DNA of 64,000 bases from Formivibrio sp. (GCA_031291275.1 JARLJJ010000327.1:30583-94582); one strand, 5' to 3'. Positions 47,550-57,256 are shown, numbered from the stretch's first letter. Numbers and translations are program-made. Notes: generated by a model not told the origin, from the letters alone.

Positions 47550-48125
47550 TTACTTGGCAGTCAACGTACCCAGTGGCAGTACGGTGCGGCCGTAGACTTC
47601 GTTCAAAATCTGGGCAACGGCGCCGTAAATGGCGGAAGCGCCACAGAAGAGGCCTTCAAAGCCAGCGATGCGGCCCAGTTCTTCACTGCCGGTCGCCTTT
47701 TCAGCGGCCAGCAGGAAGAACAACACCACCAACGAGCCAAAGACGACTTGCAGGGTCCGGTTCAGCTTGAGTGTGCCGATGAACATGAACAGGGTGAAGA
47801 TGCCCCACATGCCCAGATAGGCGGCCATCGAGGCGCCGGTATCTGGTGTAAAACCCATTTTGGGCAGTGCAATCAGGCCAACCAGGGACAGCCAGAAGAA
47901 ACCGTACGAGGTAAAGGCGGTCGCGCCGAAGGTATTACCCATTTTCCATTCCTGTATGCCGGCAATGACTTGTGCAATACCGCCATAGAAAATGCCCATG
48001 GCCAGAATCATGCTGGTCAAAGGGATAAAACCAGCGTTATGCAGGTTCAGGAAAACAGTGGTCATGCCAAAGCCAAGCAGGCCAAGCGGAGCAGGGTTGG
48101 CGAGGGCGCCAGTCGGGTGAGACAT
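47550..48125 (-). CDS. satP: Acetate/succinate transporter of the GPR1/FUN34/YaaH family
   Basis: A 191-residue inner-membrane channel-like protein with six helices. The family signature [21 protein letters not shown] is at the N-terminus, with [24 protein letters not shown] following. E. coli SatP takes up acetate and succinate. The ATG at 48125 has GGGAG 7 bases upstream; the 23 upstream residues in the ORF track lack family similarity. An FNR-like box lies about 130 bases upstream, so expression may respond to oxygen. Confidence 0.9.
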   Translation of the reverse strand: MSHPTGALANPAPLGLLGFGMTTVFLNLHNAGFIPLTSMILAMGIFYGGIAQVIAGIQEWKMGNTFGATAFTSYGFFWLSLVGLIALPKMGFTPDTGASMAAYLGMWGIFTLFMFIGTLKLNRTLQVVFGSLVVLFFLLAAEKATGSEELGRIAGFEGLFCGASAIYGAVAQILNEVYGRTVLPLGTLTAK

Positions 48126-48250
48126 GAAAACTCCCAGAAATATGGATTGTTCGTTAAATAGGGGTGACGCGGCGCGAAAAAATGGCGCGATCAAGTCGGG
48201 CGCGACTCTACCTGCTACCTATTTGTATTACTAGGTTTTTGGAACGGATT

Positions 48251-48264
48251 TTGACCCGAATCAA
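48251..48264 (-). promoter_or_regulatory. FNR/Anr-like box upstream of satP
   Basis: On the minus strand TTGATTCGGGTCAA matches TTGAT-N4-ATCAA at nine of ten positions. It is centred about 40 bases upstream of a possible start following a TAATAC -10 (48230-48225). The decamer CCGAATCAAG recurs 40 bases further upstream as a half site. Confidence 0.5.
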
Positions 48265-48405
48265 GCGTGAAAAATACGCATGGAGGCTTCCTGGTCCGAA
48301 TCAAGAAATGGCAGGAAATGGGCGTGTGGCCGTAAACAGCTTTCGATAGTATTCGGAGCGAGGGACCCGCCATCGCCCCGAATGGATGCATGCTGTTCGT
48401 CTTTT

Positions 48406-49578
48406 CTAGTTTTCCAGGCGAACCCAACTTCCGTTGGCTTGGCTGGATTGCACTACTGCGGTCACAAATCGCACGCCCAGCAAACCGTCGCGGGCATTGG
48501 GGAAATGCAGTGCCAGCGGATCGGGTGTGTTGCCGCTGCGGCGGGCTGCGATGGCTTCGGCAGCATCGGAATACAGGTTGGCAAACGCTTCCGGGAAGCC
48601 TTCCGGGTGACCTTTCTTAATGCGTGATGACCGGGCGGCCAGCGGCAGCGTACCGGGTCCGTTGGGCGTGCGCGTTTGCGCCGGATCATCCATCGGTTTG
48701 AAACGCAGTATCTGCGGTATTTCCTGTTCCCATTCCAAACTGCCCAGCGAGCCGCTGACGCGGATGCGCAAACCGTTTTCCACCCCGGCTGCCGCCTGGG
48801 TGACCCAGAAACTGCCGCGTGCGCCATTGCTCAGTCGCAGCATCGCGCCGGCAAAATCATGCACGAGATGCCCCGGAACAATACTGCCCACTTCTGCGGC
48901 CACTTCGGCCACTTCCAGTCCGGTGATGAAGCGCAGCAGGTTATGGGCATGGGTGCCGATATCGCCCATGACCAGCGATGGGCCGCCTCTGGCCGAATCA
49001 TGGCGCCAGCTTTGCGCGCGCCGCAGATCGTTTTCGCGCGCGTTGCCGCCTTGCACATATTCCACCTGCACCAGCCGGATAGTGCCCAGTTCGCCGGCTT
49101 CGACCATCGCCCGTGCCTGACGCACCAGCGGATAGCCGGTGTAGTTGTGGGTCAGGCAAAAGATCAGCCCGCTCGATGCCACGGCCGCGTGCAGCTGTTC
49201 CGCTTCGTTCAGCGTATTGGTCATCGGTTTGTCGCAGATCACGTCGAACCCACGCGCCAGTGCGGCGCTGGCGATGACAAAGTGGCTGTCGTTCGGCGTC
49301 ATGATTGCCACCACATCCGCGCCGGCAGCATGGGCTTTTTCGCCATCCAGCAATGCTTGCCAACTGGCATAACTGCGCTCGGGCGCAAGCCCCAAGTCCT
49401 GTCCACCCACCCGGCATTTGTCGGGATCGGAGGATAGTGCGGCGGCGACCAGTTCGTAGCGGTTGTCGAGCAGCGCCGCCAGCTGGTGCATGGGACCAAT
49501 GAAAGAACCTGGGCCGCCGCCGACCAGGGCTAGGCGAAGTTTGCGGCCGAGCATGGCGATAACCGGGTTGCTGGACAT
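48406..49578 (-). CDS. Gfo/Idh/MocA family NAD(P)-dependent oxidoreductase
   Basis: A 390-residue sugar or inositol-type dehydrogenase. The Rossmann motif is LALVGGGPGSFIGPMHQLAA, and the catalytic segment is VICDKPMTNTLNEAEQL with the EKP-type lysine as DKP. The C-terminal alpha/beta substrate domain includes GDIGTHAHNLLRFITGLEV. The final third (FPEAFANLYSDAAEAI) is close to inositol-like dehydrogenases, but the substrate is unknown. It follows the aldo/keto reductase gene by 19 bases with AGGAGA before the ATG, so both belong to one sugar-processing operon. Confidence 0.87.
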   Translation of the reverse strand: MSSNPVIAMLGRKLRLALVGGGPGSFIGPMHQLAALLDNRYELVAAALSSDPDKCRVGGQDLGLAPERSYASWQALLDGEKAHAAGADVVAIMTPNDSHFVIASAALARGFDVICDKPMTNTLNEAEQLHAAVASSGLIFCLTHNYTGYPLVRQARAMVEAGELGTIRLVQVEYVQGGNARENDLRRAQSWRHDSARGGPSLVMGDIGTHAHNLLRFITGLEVAEVAAEVGSIVPGHLVHDFAGAMLRLSNGARGSFWVTQAAAGVENGLRIRVSGSLGSLEWEQEIPQILRFKPMDDPAQTRTPNGPGTLPLAARSSRIKKGHPEGFPEAFANLYSDAAEAIAARRSGNTPDPLALHFPNARDGLLGVRFVTAVVQSSQANGSWVRLEN

Positions 49579-49597
49579 GGCATTTCTCCTGATGAAT

Positions 49598-50614
49598 TTA
49601 TCGAATGGGTGAGGGCTGTAATGGTGTGACGAGTAGATCTATCTTTGCCAGTTCCTCGGGTGTAAAGGGCGCAGCTTGCGTTGCTACCACGGCATCGCGT
49701 ATCTGCGATGGGCGGCTGGCGCCGATCAGGACCGAAGTCATGCCGGCATGGCGCAGCACCCAGGCCAAGGCCATTTGGGCGAGCGTCTGCCCGCGAGCCA
49801 GCGCCATATCGTTGAGTTGGCGCACTGCGATCAGGCGTTCAGAGGTGATCTGCGCGGGTTTCAGGAAACCTTGTCTTGCCGCACGTGAATCGGCGGGAAT
49901 ATCGCCTTGCAGATAGCGGTCGGTCAGGATGCCTTGGGCCAGCGGCGAGAACGCGATGCAGCCGATACCTTCCTCATCGAGCGCTGGCAACAGGGCCGGT
50001 TCAATCCAGCGGTCGAGCATGCTGTAGCGCGGCTGGTGGATCACACAGGGAGCACCCAGCTCGCGTAACAAGGATGCTGCGCGCAGCAAGAGGGCGGCCG
50101 GGTAATTGGACAGGCCCACGTACAACGCTTTACCGCTTGCCACGCACTGCGCCAGCGCTGCCATGGTTTCTTCGAGCGGGGTGTGGGGATCCGGGCGATG
50201 ATGGTAAAAAATATCGACATAGTCCAGTCCCATACGCTTCAGGCTTTGGTCCAGGCTGGAGATCAGGTACTTGCGCGAACCCCAGTCGCCATAGGGGCCG
50301 GGCCACATCGTGTAGCCCGCCTTGGTCGAAATGATCAGTTCGTCACGATAAGGGGCGAGATCGTTACGCAACAGCCTGCCAAAGGTCTCCTCTGCTGAAC
50401 CCGGCGGCGGGCCGTAATTATTGGCCAGATCAAAGTGTGTGATGCCGAGATCAAACGCGGTAAGCACCACCTCGCGGCCGGTCTCGAATCGGTCAACACC
50501 ACCGAAGTTATGCCATAAGCCGAGTGATACGGCAGAGAGCTTCAGCCCGCTGCGACCACTGCGACGGTAGGGCATGGTGGCATAGCGCTGGGTGTCGGCC
50601 AGGTAGGGTTCCAT
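49598..50614 (-). CDS. Aldo/keto reductase, L-glyceraldehyde 3-phosphate reductase-like
   Basis: A 338-residue AKR closely resembling E. coli Gpr/YghZ: SLGLWHNFGGVDRFETGREV, DLGITHFDLANNYGPPPGSA, STKAGYTMWPGPYGDWGSRK and the cofactor end SVLIGASRPSQI. The catalytic tetrad (Asp, Tyr of NNYGP, Lys of STKAG, His of FYHHR) is visible. Gpr reduces L-glyceraldehyde 3-phosphate and methylglyoxal. AAAGGA lies 7 bases before the ATG. It is the first gene ahead of the Gfo/Idh oxidoreductase. Confidence 0.87.
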   Translation of the reverse strand: MEPYLADTQRYATMPYRRSGRSGLKLSAVSLGLWHNFGGVDRFETGREVVLTAFDLGITHFDLANNYGPPPGSAEETFGRLLRNDLAPYRDELIISTKAGYTMWPGPYGDWGSRKYLISSLDQSLKRMGLDYVDIFYHHRPDPHTPLEETMAALAQCVASGKALYVGLSNYPAALLLRAASLLRELGAPCVIHQPRYSMLDRWIEPALLPALDEEGIGCIAFSPLAQGILTDRYLQGDIPADSRAARQGFLKPAQITSERLIAVRQLNDMALARGQTLAQMALAWVLRHAGMTSVLIGASRPSQIRDAVVATQAAPFTPEELAKIDLLVTPLQPSPIR

Positions 50615-50698
50615 GGATATTCCTTTGAATGCGTGACCGTCCCTGTCGGAGACAAGATCGATTCCGAACGTGGTCGTGGCCTAACTATGTTTTAATTC

Positions 50699-50730
50699 GT
50701 CGCCCCGGTGAAAACCGGGGACCAGTGGCA
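50699..50730. repeat. REP-like palindrome
   Basis: CCCCGGT-GAAA-ACCGGGG followed by ACCAGTGG, the layout of the common CCCGCGAAAGCGGGGATCCAGTG intergenic repeat. A second smaller dyad (CCTTC ... GAAGG) lies at 50768-50789. Confidence 0.5.
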
Positions 50731-50844
50731 CCAGTCTGCATAGTCACGGGATGCCGGCGCTGCATTCCCTTCAGAGAATTCCCGAAGGAAGTCCACTTTT
50801 CGGGACGCCACTTCAAACTGCATTCTGCCGGATCAATAGGGGCC

Positions 50845-51828
50845 TCAGGATTGGGGCGGGAAGCCCTTTTCTGCGAGCCGGGTCAGGCTGCCGCCAAGGC
50901 GAGAATCCTGAACCTCGCCGGTGGGTAGCCATGCATCGAATTTTTTAGGGTCCGTTGCCACTTTGCGGTAGAGCAGCATCCAGCCCAGTTGGTTGCCTTG
51001 TGGTACTTCCTGTTCTTTACCGGTGCGGGCAGCAAACCATTGTGGATCGGCGAGGCCAGCCACAATGCGGTTGGCCAGCAGATCAAGACGCCGATTTTTG
51101 CGCGTGTACCAGTTTTCGCCGAGGAGCTTGGCTTCCTCGGCCATCATCACCAATGGTTCCATGGCGTAGTTGTGGTAATGCAGCGCGCGACCGGCGCGCG
51201 CCATTTCCAGCGGCAGCGTGCCATCGTCCTCGATATCATCCAATGCTTTATCGTAAATATGCCGTGCCGCATCGATGAGCTTGCTATCGTTGGCGGCAAT
51301 GCCTGCGCCCAATACTGCCAGGCCAACCCAGTAGTAGTGATTGTTTTTCTTGTGCCGGGGATCGCGGAAGACAGCGAGCCCGAACTCGGCAATGGCCGGG
51401 AACCAGCGGGCAATTTTCCGTCGTTCGGCTGGCGTGGCTACCGTTTGTACTTTCAGATAAGCAACGGAGAGCCCGGCGAGTGTCCATTTGCGCAAAAATT
51501 CCGCCTGGCTGCCGCCAATCGCCTGACCGAGCAGTGCATCGCCATCGGCCCAGTGTGTTAACCAGATCATGGTACAGCGCCCTGCCGCGGTATCGCCGCT
51601 CTGAAAGGCGCTGGCCATCTGCGTTACCTTGCGCAAGAAATTGTCTACCGGGGCCGCGTCCGCTTTGTACCTCTCCAGCTTATCCTCGTCGACGATGGAA
51701 CCGCTGGGGTCGGAATAAAAAGAATTGGCCTTCAAATCTTGTTCCGGGACGGGCGGGGAGGGGCAGGCCAATACCGATAGCATGGGCAAACATAACAAAA
51801 TGGCAAACCAGCGCAGATGCTGCATCAT
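50845..51828 (-). CDS. Alginate lyase family protein (PL5 AlgL-like)
   Basis: A 327-residue exported protein of the alginate lyase family, which cleaves poly-mannuronate by beta-elimination in the periplasm. A signal peptide (WFAILLCLPMLSVLAC) ends in a possible lipobox. The all-alpha barrel motifs match AlgL: WLTHWADGDALLGQ, the catalytic-region NNHYYWVGLAVLGAGI and RAGRALHYHNYAMEPLVMMA. No alginate biosynthesis genes lie in the window, so it may serve uptake or degradation of uronate polymers. Its ATG overlaps the stop of the SRPBCC gene. Confidence 0.85.
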   Translation of the reverse strand: MMQHLRWFAILLCLPMLSVLACPSPPVPEQDLKANSFYSDPSGSIVDEDKLERYKADAAPVDNFLRKVTQMASAFQSGDTAAGRCTMIWLTHWADGDALLGQAIGGSQAEFLRKWTLAGLSVAYLKVQTVATPAERRKIARWFPAIAEFGLAVFRDPRHKKNNHYYWVGLAVLGAGIAANDSKLIDAARHIYDKALDDIEDDGTLPLEMARAGRALHYHNYAMEPLVMMAEEAKLLGENWYTRKNRRLDLLANRIVAGLADPQWFAARTGKEQEVPQGNQLGWMLLYRKVATDPKKFDAWLPTGEVQDSRLGGSLTRLAEKGFPPQS

Positions 51829-52226
51829 GTCGTTTCCATAAGTTGTTTGGCATTATTGAGATCACGCATGACCCAATCGGCATCGGCAGAGAACTTTTCC
51901 TGAGTCATGCCCGGCTGGCGAAACAGCGTGAAGATCAGCTCGCAACCATCGCCGTTGGCGACAACGCGAAACGGAATATAGATGACCGCACCGTTCTGCG
52001 GCGCCACCCAGTGATCAAGAACGCCAAAGGCGTTTCGCGCAGAAAAGCGAATCCGCATCGGGCCATCCGGCGTTTCTGCCATCCATTGGCCATCGATGAG
52101 ATGCAGCGAACCCAGTCCCGAGGCCCATTGCGGGAAGTTGGCGGGTTCGGAGAGAAAATCGTAGACGGACCCGGCGCTGCGTGCGATGGAGACACTCAGG
52201 TGTCTCGATTCATTGATGTCGGGCAT
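51825..52226 (-). CDS. SRPBCC (START/Bet v 1 fold) family protein
   Basis: A 133-residue cytoplasmic protein with the helix-grip fold of polyketide cyclase-like proteins: SVSIARSAGSVYDFLSEPAN, FPQWASGLGSL, and a long C-terminal helix (FSADADWVMRDLNNAKQLME). Such proteins bind or act on hydrophobic ligands; nothing indicates which. Its stop overlaps the start of the alginate lyase gene (ATGA), so the two are translationally coupled, an unexpected pairing. Confidence 0.82.
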   Translation of the reverse strand: MPDINESRHLSVSIARSAGSVYDFLSEPANFPQWASGLGSLHLIDGQWMAETPDGPMRIRFSARNAFGVLDHWVAPQNGAVIYIPFRVVANGDGCELIFTLFRQPGMTQEKFSADADWVMRDLNNAKQLMETT

Positions 52227-52379
52227 GGCACTCTCCCTTCAAGGAGCTGATGCAAACTGAACTGGTTATTCACAGTAGATCATTCAGCGGATTCTGAACG
52301 ACGCCATGGTGCTTGCCGAGTCGGGAAACCCTTGTTCCTGTTTATCTCTGATTGCCGGCGGCTGGTGCCGGACAAACAC

Positions 52380-52709
52380 TTAATCAACAATGAAAAGTTT
52401 CGCCCCGGTATGAGTAAATGAGCGATGCGCTTCCGCGTTGTCCGCCACTTGATAGCTCATTCCGGCGGTCAGCGTGAAGGTACGACCATCTTCAAGCTCG
52501 GTGTGGAGTTCCCCTTCCATACACAGCAGGATGTGCCCTTTGGTGCACCAGTGATCGGCAAGATAACCCGGCGTGTACTCAACCATGCGAACGCGGATGT
52601 GGCCGAAGTGTTGTGTGCGCCAATAGGCCAAACCGCGTTCGCCCTGATGCTCGGTGCGCTCGATTTTCGACCAGTCCGTGGTCCCGAAAGGGATGTCCGA
52701 CATCTGCAT
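52380..52709 (-). CDS. Cupin-fold protein (DHCW-type)
   Basis: A 109-residue single cupin barrel. The metal-site region reads YLADHWCTKGHILLCMEGELH, with His and Cys residues as the DHxC-type motif, and the second cupin part is MSYQVADNAEAHRSFT. Function unknown; members of this group are often annotated only by the DHCW motif. GGAG lies 6 bases before the ATG. It stands alone between the SRPBCC and VOC genes on the same strand. Confidence 0.8.
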   Translation of the reverse strand: MQMSDIPFGTTDWSKIERTEHQGERGLAYWRTQHFGHIRVRMVEYTPGYLADHWCTKGHILLCMEGELHTELEDGRTFTLTAGMSYQVADNAEAHRSFTHTGAKLFIVD

Positions 52710-52863
52710 GTTGACTCCGATGGTGTTGAATATTCCAGAACTGCCGAAGCGGGGCGAAGACAGCTTATCCCTTTATGCCGATGGGATGGGTGGCCGTCGG
52801 GAAAAATCGCAGCAAGACACTGGCTGTGGATTTTTCCCGCGAACGACAGTCAAGCGAAAATGG

Positions 52864-53235
52864 TTATTGCATGGAATGCAGGCCAATCATATTCCCTTCG
52901 GTATCGACCACCAGCGCGATGAATCCATACTGGCCAATCGAAAACTTCTCTTTGAAAATCCGCCCGCCAGCGGTGGTGGCCCGATTGGCTTCAATCGCGC
53001 AGTCGGCACAACTGAAGTAAACCAGCACGCTATTCGCCCCTGAAGGCACGCCTGGCATTTTCACCAAAGAACCCGTCGCGCCGGGGCGCTCCGGTAGCAT
53101 GGGGAAAGCCCACATTTCCATGTCGGGCGTTTCCAGTTGGGTCAGTTGTGTTTGAAAGACAGCCTCGTAAAAGCGCCTGGCGCGCGGCATGTCTTGAACG
53201 TAAATTTCGAACCAGCAGACCGGATTGTTGTTCAT
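52864..53235 (-). CDS. VOC family protein
   Basis: A 123-residue vicinal-oxygen-chelate protein (PVCWFEIYVQDMPRARRFYEAV near the start, DTEGNMIGLHS at the end). It is closest in pattern to the PhnB/glyoxalase-like group with a two-cysteine segment (FSCADCAIEANRA). It starts at the ATG giving MNNNPVCWF, with AAAGGA upstream; the ORF track adds 13 basic residues. Substrate unknown. It is a different subgroup from the VOC gene at 33.6 kb. Confidence 0.82.
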   Translation of the reverse strand: MNNNPVCWFEIYVQDMPRARRFYEAVFQTQLTQLETPDMEMWAFPMLPERPGATGSLVKMPGVPSGANSVLVYFSCADCAIEANRATTAGGRIFKEKFSIGQYGFIALVVDTEGNMIGLHSMQ

Positions 53236-53352
53236 GATGTTTTCCTTTCTACGATGCGCCTTGCGGCGACACAAAGTTCAAGGGCTGGGCAAAAGAACGC
53301 GGAAAGCTGTCAGTTAGTCCGGGACGTTTTTGCCACGAACCCTGATCAAGGG

Positions 53353-53814
53353 TTAGCCCTCAAGCTCAACAAAGCGGGCAGAGACCGTACTGCCCGCGAC
53401 AATCAGCTCGCCGACCGCGATCGGTAGCTTGAAGCGGCGCGGCCCCGCGCTTCCCGGGTTGACGTAGAGAACGCCTTCTCGTTCCGCAACGAGCGGCTTG
53501 TGTGAGTGTCCGGATACCACAACGCGAACGCTTGCCGCTACGGGATCGATATCGAGCTGAGCAAGGTCATGAAGGGCGTATACGAGCAGGTCGCCGACTT
53601 TCAGAAAGGCGGTTTCGCCTATTTGCGTTGCCCATGGGCCGATATCATTGTTGCCTCGCACTACTGTGACTGGTGCCAGCATGGCAAGTTCTTGCAAGAT
53701 GCCCGCGTGGCCAATATCGCCCCCATGAATGATGTAGTCGCTACCCCGCAGGAATGCCACCGCTTCGGGCCGAAGCAGACCGTGCGTATCGGAAATGAGG
53801 CCTATGCGGAACAT
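53353..53814 (-). CDS. YfcE-type metallophosphoesterase
   Basis: A 153-residue calcineurin-like phosphodiesterase. The metal ligands are visible in order: ISDTHG, HGGDIGH, VRGNND and SGHSHKP with the final NPGSAG. This matches YfcE/MJ0936, small enzymes hydrolysing phosphodiesters. I start at the ATG giving MFRIGLISDTHG; the 18 preceding residues in the ORF track are not conserved. It is convergent with nothing and divergent from the large PAS/GGDEF gene about 220 bases away. Confidence 0.85.
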   Translation of the reverse strand: MFRIGLISDTHGLLRPEAVAFLRGSDYIIHGGDIGHAGILQELAMLAPVTVVRGNNDIGPWATQIGETAFLKVGDLLVYALHDLAQLDIDPVAASVRVVVSGHSHKPLVAEREGVLYVNPGSAGPRRFKLPIAVGELIVAGSTVSARFVELEG

Positions 53815-54031
53815 GGTATGTATGTGCCATGGTTGAGAAAATATATGGTAGCAGTCAAATTGGTACACGCCTGTCGGTGTAGCTCAAAAAAGATTGCTTA
53901 CCCCACGCAATAGCAGGGACAATCGTAAGGAAGGCAGTTAAGGCAACTTTTGCGGCAGTTCATTTGTTTTATCCACGATGAATGTGCCAGATATTTCCCC
54001 TTAACCGCACCAGCCCTGCGCTGAACATATT

Positions 54032-57000
54032 ATGAACATCATGTCGCGCAATCCAAGTCTCAAGTTCCGGATTATCGGAATTGTTCTGGTCATGTTTGTT
54101 GGCAGCTTTTGGCTGCTTACTTTTGTCATCGGAAAAAGACTTGAGCAGGATATGTTTACCCTGCTCGAAGCCCAGCAATTTTCAGCTGCTTCGTATATCG
54201 CATCCGATATTGAAGCCAAGATCGTGCAGCGCATTGATCTGCTTAATCAGAATGCCAAGCTGGTGGCGGAATACCTCGATTCACCCAGTCGAACACGCGA
54301 ATTTCTCAAGGGCCGTATCGGGTTACAGGGGCTTTTCCAGGCAGGTCTGGTCGTCATCGATAAGAATGGTCAAGGGTTCGCTGACTATCCGGTTGCTGCT
54401 GAACGCCAGAGCGCTTCGTTCAGAGAACTGGAATATTTCCAAGAGGCGATTTCGACAGGGAAAACTGTTATTGGAAAGCCCCGGATTGGCCGGTTTACCA
54501 AGAAGCCTGGCGTGGCTATCGCCGCGCCCATTCGCAATGCTTCCAATGAAATCGTCGGTGTTCTGGTGGGTTTTGCCACTTTGTCCGACAAAAGCTTGTT
54601 CGGACAGGTCGAGCATGGCATTGCCGGCAAAAGCGGCTGGATTCTCGTTACTTCGCCACGTCACTCGCTGATCGTTTCCTCAAGCGATCCAGCCAATATT
54701 TTGCAACCGGCGCAATCATTCCGCACCACTTTCAATCCTGATAATTTAGCTGCCGTCTCCGATAGTTCTAAGCTGTCGACAACTTCGCTAGGTATTGAAG
54801 CGCTTGTCTCTACCAAAGAAATTCCGTCAGCGGGTTGGCTTGTGCAAATGGTGCTGCCAACCCAAGAGGCACTTGTCCCGATCCACAATATGACGACTCG
54901 CGCCTATGGGATTGCCATTGCGCTGACCGGATTGACCCTCCTTGGGCTTTGGTTTTTTATCCGGCGCGCACTCAAACCCCTGGATGATGCCGCCTCCACG
55001 ATTCGTGCAATGACAGCGAACAACGGCGAGTTGCATATGTTGGATCTGGATGTGGATATTGATGCTGAAATTAAGGACCTGCTGCAAAGCTTCAATACCT
55101 TGGTCAATCAACGCAAGCAGTCGGAGGAAACGATCCGCGAAAGCGAAGCCAGACTGAACCGTGCTGAACTAGCATCCAAATCGGGCAACTGGGAACTCCA
55201 TCTTGATACCCAGACAATCACCACATCACAAGGCGCACGTAAAATATATGGCGCTGATAATGGCCAATATAACCTAATGGATGTGCAGCGAAATACCCTG
55301 CCTGAATATCGCCCATTGCTCGATGCTGCACTGAAAAATCTAATCGAAAACGATGCAATTTATGACGTTGAATTCAAGATAAAAACGGCAGATACGGGTG
55401 AAATAAAAGGCATTCACTCCATCGCCATTTTCGATAAAGAAAAAAGAATTGTCCTGGGCGTCATTCAAGATGTCACCGAGCGCCTCCGTATTCAACAGGC
55501 GCTTGCGGATGAAATCTCCAGGCGTCGTCTGGTTTTTGAGCGGTCGCGCGATGGTATTTGCTTATTGCGGACGGATGGCGGCGTTGCTGAGTTTAATTCT
55601 GCTTTCGCTGAAATGTTGGGCTATCCCCCGGGCGACATTGGGCAACTTTACGTCTGGGACTGGGATATTCAGAAGAGCCGTGACGAACTTGAGAAAATTA
55701 CATGCACAGTTGGCCCGCAGCACCGAATGATTGAGACACGGCATCAACGCAAGGATGGTACGCAATATGATGTCGAGGTCAGCGTCAATGGGGTGGAGTG
55801 GTCCGGCGAAAGTTATTTACTCTGTTTGCACCGCGATATTACAGCTCGCAAGCAGGCTGAAGAGAGACTGCTTGAAAGCGAAAATCGCCTGCGAACCATC
55901 ATTGATAACGAACCGGAATGTATCAAGATTGTGAGTGCAGAGGGCCGGCTGATTCAGATGAATCCGGCCGGACTGGCAATGATCGAGGCTGATTCGCTAG
56001 ACCAGGTTGCTGGATGCGATGTCCTGGATCTTATTGCCCCGGAGCACCGCAATGCTTTTGCCAAGATGCACCAAAGAGTCATTGCTGGCGAATCGATGCG
56101 AGAAGAGTTTGAAATTGTTGGACTCAAAGGCCGGCGGCGCTGGCTGGAGACCCATGCGGTTCCACTGCAGGATCACGGTGAAACAGTACAACTTGCGGTC
56201 ACGCGCGACATCACCGAAAGCAAGGAAGTCACAGAAAAGCTCCAGCTTGCTGCCAGCGTCTTTTCCCATTGCAGGGAAGGCATCGTCATCACTTCTGCTG
56301 ATGCCACGATTATTGATGTCAACGATGCTTTTAGCCGCATTACTGGTTATGACTACGACGAAGTCATCGGGAAGAATCCACGGTTGCTGAGCTCCGGGCG
56401 TCATGGCAAACCCTTCTATACCAGCCTTTGGCATGATTTGATTTCAGACGGATACTGGTACGGTGAAGTGTGGAACCGACGCAAGAACGGCGAGGTCTAT
56501 GCCGAAATGCTGACCATCAGCGCGGTGCGTGATTCTCAGGGCAATACTCAACAGTACGTAGCCCTGTTTTCCGACATTACGCCGCTCAAGGAACACGAGC
56601 GCCAGTTAGAGCACATGGCGCACTATGATGTGCTGACTTCCCTGCCGAACCGGATTTTACTTGCTGATCGTTTGCAACAAGCCATTTCCCAAGCCCATCG
56701 TCGGGGGCAAAGCTTGGCTGTCTGTTATCTCGATCTGGATGGGTTTAAAGCCGTAAATGACAGCTACGGCCATGAAACGGGCGACCAGTTGCTGATCGCC
56801 CTGTCCGCCCGCATGAAACAGGTCTTGCGTGAGTCCGATACGCTTGCCCGTATTGGCGGTGACGAATTTGTCGCGGTGCTGCTTGATCTGGCCGACGACT
56901 CAACATCGTCCCCGATGTTTAACCGGCTACTCTCCGCCGTTGCTCAGCCGGTATCCGTTGGCGAACTCAAACTGCAGGTCTCCGCAAGTCTCGGGATTAC

Positions 57001-57154
57001 CTTCTACCCTCAAGCGGAAGATATGAGTGCAGACCAACTACTGCGCCAAGCCGATCAAGCCATGTATCAAGCTAAGCAGGCAGGCAAAAACCGCTACCAG
57101 GTTTTTAAGATTGAAAAACAACGCATTGAAACTGATGATTCCCACGAAATCTAG
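54032..57154 (+). CDS. Membrane diguanylate cyclase with double Cache, HAMP and four PAS domains
   Basis: A 1040-residue signalling enzyme. A helix at about 14-33 and one near 291-311 (IAIALTGLTLLGLWFFI) bound a periplasmic dCache-like domain with VEHGIAGKSGWILVTSPR. HAMP follows (SSNTIRAMTAN-like region), then four PAS domains (for example RAELASKSGNWELHLDTQTI, FSRITGYDYDEVIGKNPRLL). The GGDEF domain is intact (LARIGGDEF), with an RxxD I-site five residues before it; no EAL domain follows. Start 54032 or 54041 (both ATG, no clear Shine-Dalgarno). It converges on the DUF1501 gene. Confidence 0.92.
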   Translation: MNIMSRNPSLKFRIIGIVLVMFVGSFWLLTFVIGKRLEQDMFTLLEAQQFSAASYIASDIEAKIVQRIDLLNQNAKLVAEYLDSPSRTREFLKGRIGLQGLFQAGLVVIDKNGQGFADYPVAAERQSASFRELEYFQEAISTGKTVIGKPRIGRFTKKPGVAIAAPIRNASNEIVGVLVGFATLSDKSLFGQVEHGIAGKSGWILVTSPRHSLIVSSSDPANILQPAQSFRTTFNPDNLAAVSDSSKLSTTSLGIEALVSTKEIPSAGWLVQMVLPTQEALVPIHNMTTRAYGIAIALTGLTLLGLWFFIRRALKPLDDAASTIRAMTANNGELHMLDLDVDIDAEIKDLLQSFNTLVNQRKQSEETIRESEARLNRAELASKSGNWELHLDTQTITTSQGARKIYGADNGQYNLMDVQRNTLPEYRPLLDAALKNLIENDAIYDVEFKIKTADTGEIKGIHSIAIFDKEKRIVLGVIQDVTERLRIQQALADEISRRRLVFERSRDGICLLRTDGGVAEFNSAFAEMLGYPPGDIGQLYVWDWDIQKSRDELEKITCTVGPQHRMIETRHQRKDGTQYDVEVSVNGVEWSGESYLLCLHRDITARKQAEERLLESENRLRTIIDNEPECIKIVSAEGRLIQMNPAGLAMIEADSLDQVAGCDVLDLIAPEHRNAFAKMHQRVIAGESMREEFEIVGLKGRRRWLETHAVPLQDHGETVQLAVTRDITESKEVTEKLQLAASVFSHCREGIVITSADATIIDVNDAFSRITGYDYDEVIGKNPRLLSSGRHGKPFYTSLWHDLISDGYWYGEVWNRRKNGEVYAEMLTISAVRDSQGNTQQYVALFSDITPLKEHERQLEHMAHYDVLTSLPNRILLADRLQQAISQAHRRGQSLAVCYLDLDGFKAVNDSYGHETGDQLLIALSARMKQVLRESDTLARIGGDEFVAVLLDLADDSTSSPMFNRLLSAVAQPVSVGELKLQVSASLGITFYPQAEDMSADQLLRQADQAMYQAKQAGKNRYQVFKIEKQRIETDDSHEI

Positions 57155-57256
57155 TGTGCTGAAAAATAGCTAGATATTGGGTGAGCGACCCGAAAAATGG
57201 AAAAAATGGTGTGCTGTTGTTCAAGTCATCGCATGAAAAAATACGCACAGCAGGAA

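Noticed and set aside
53876-53935. tRNA-like start GTCGGTGTAGCTCA
   Set aside because: The matching acceptor strand, T-loop and anticodon arm are absent in the following 80 bases.
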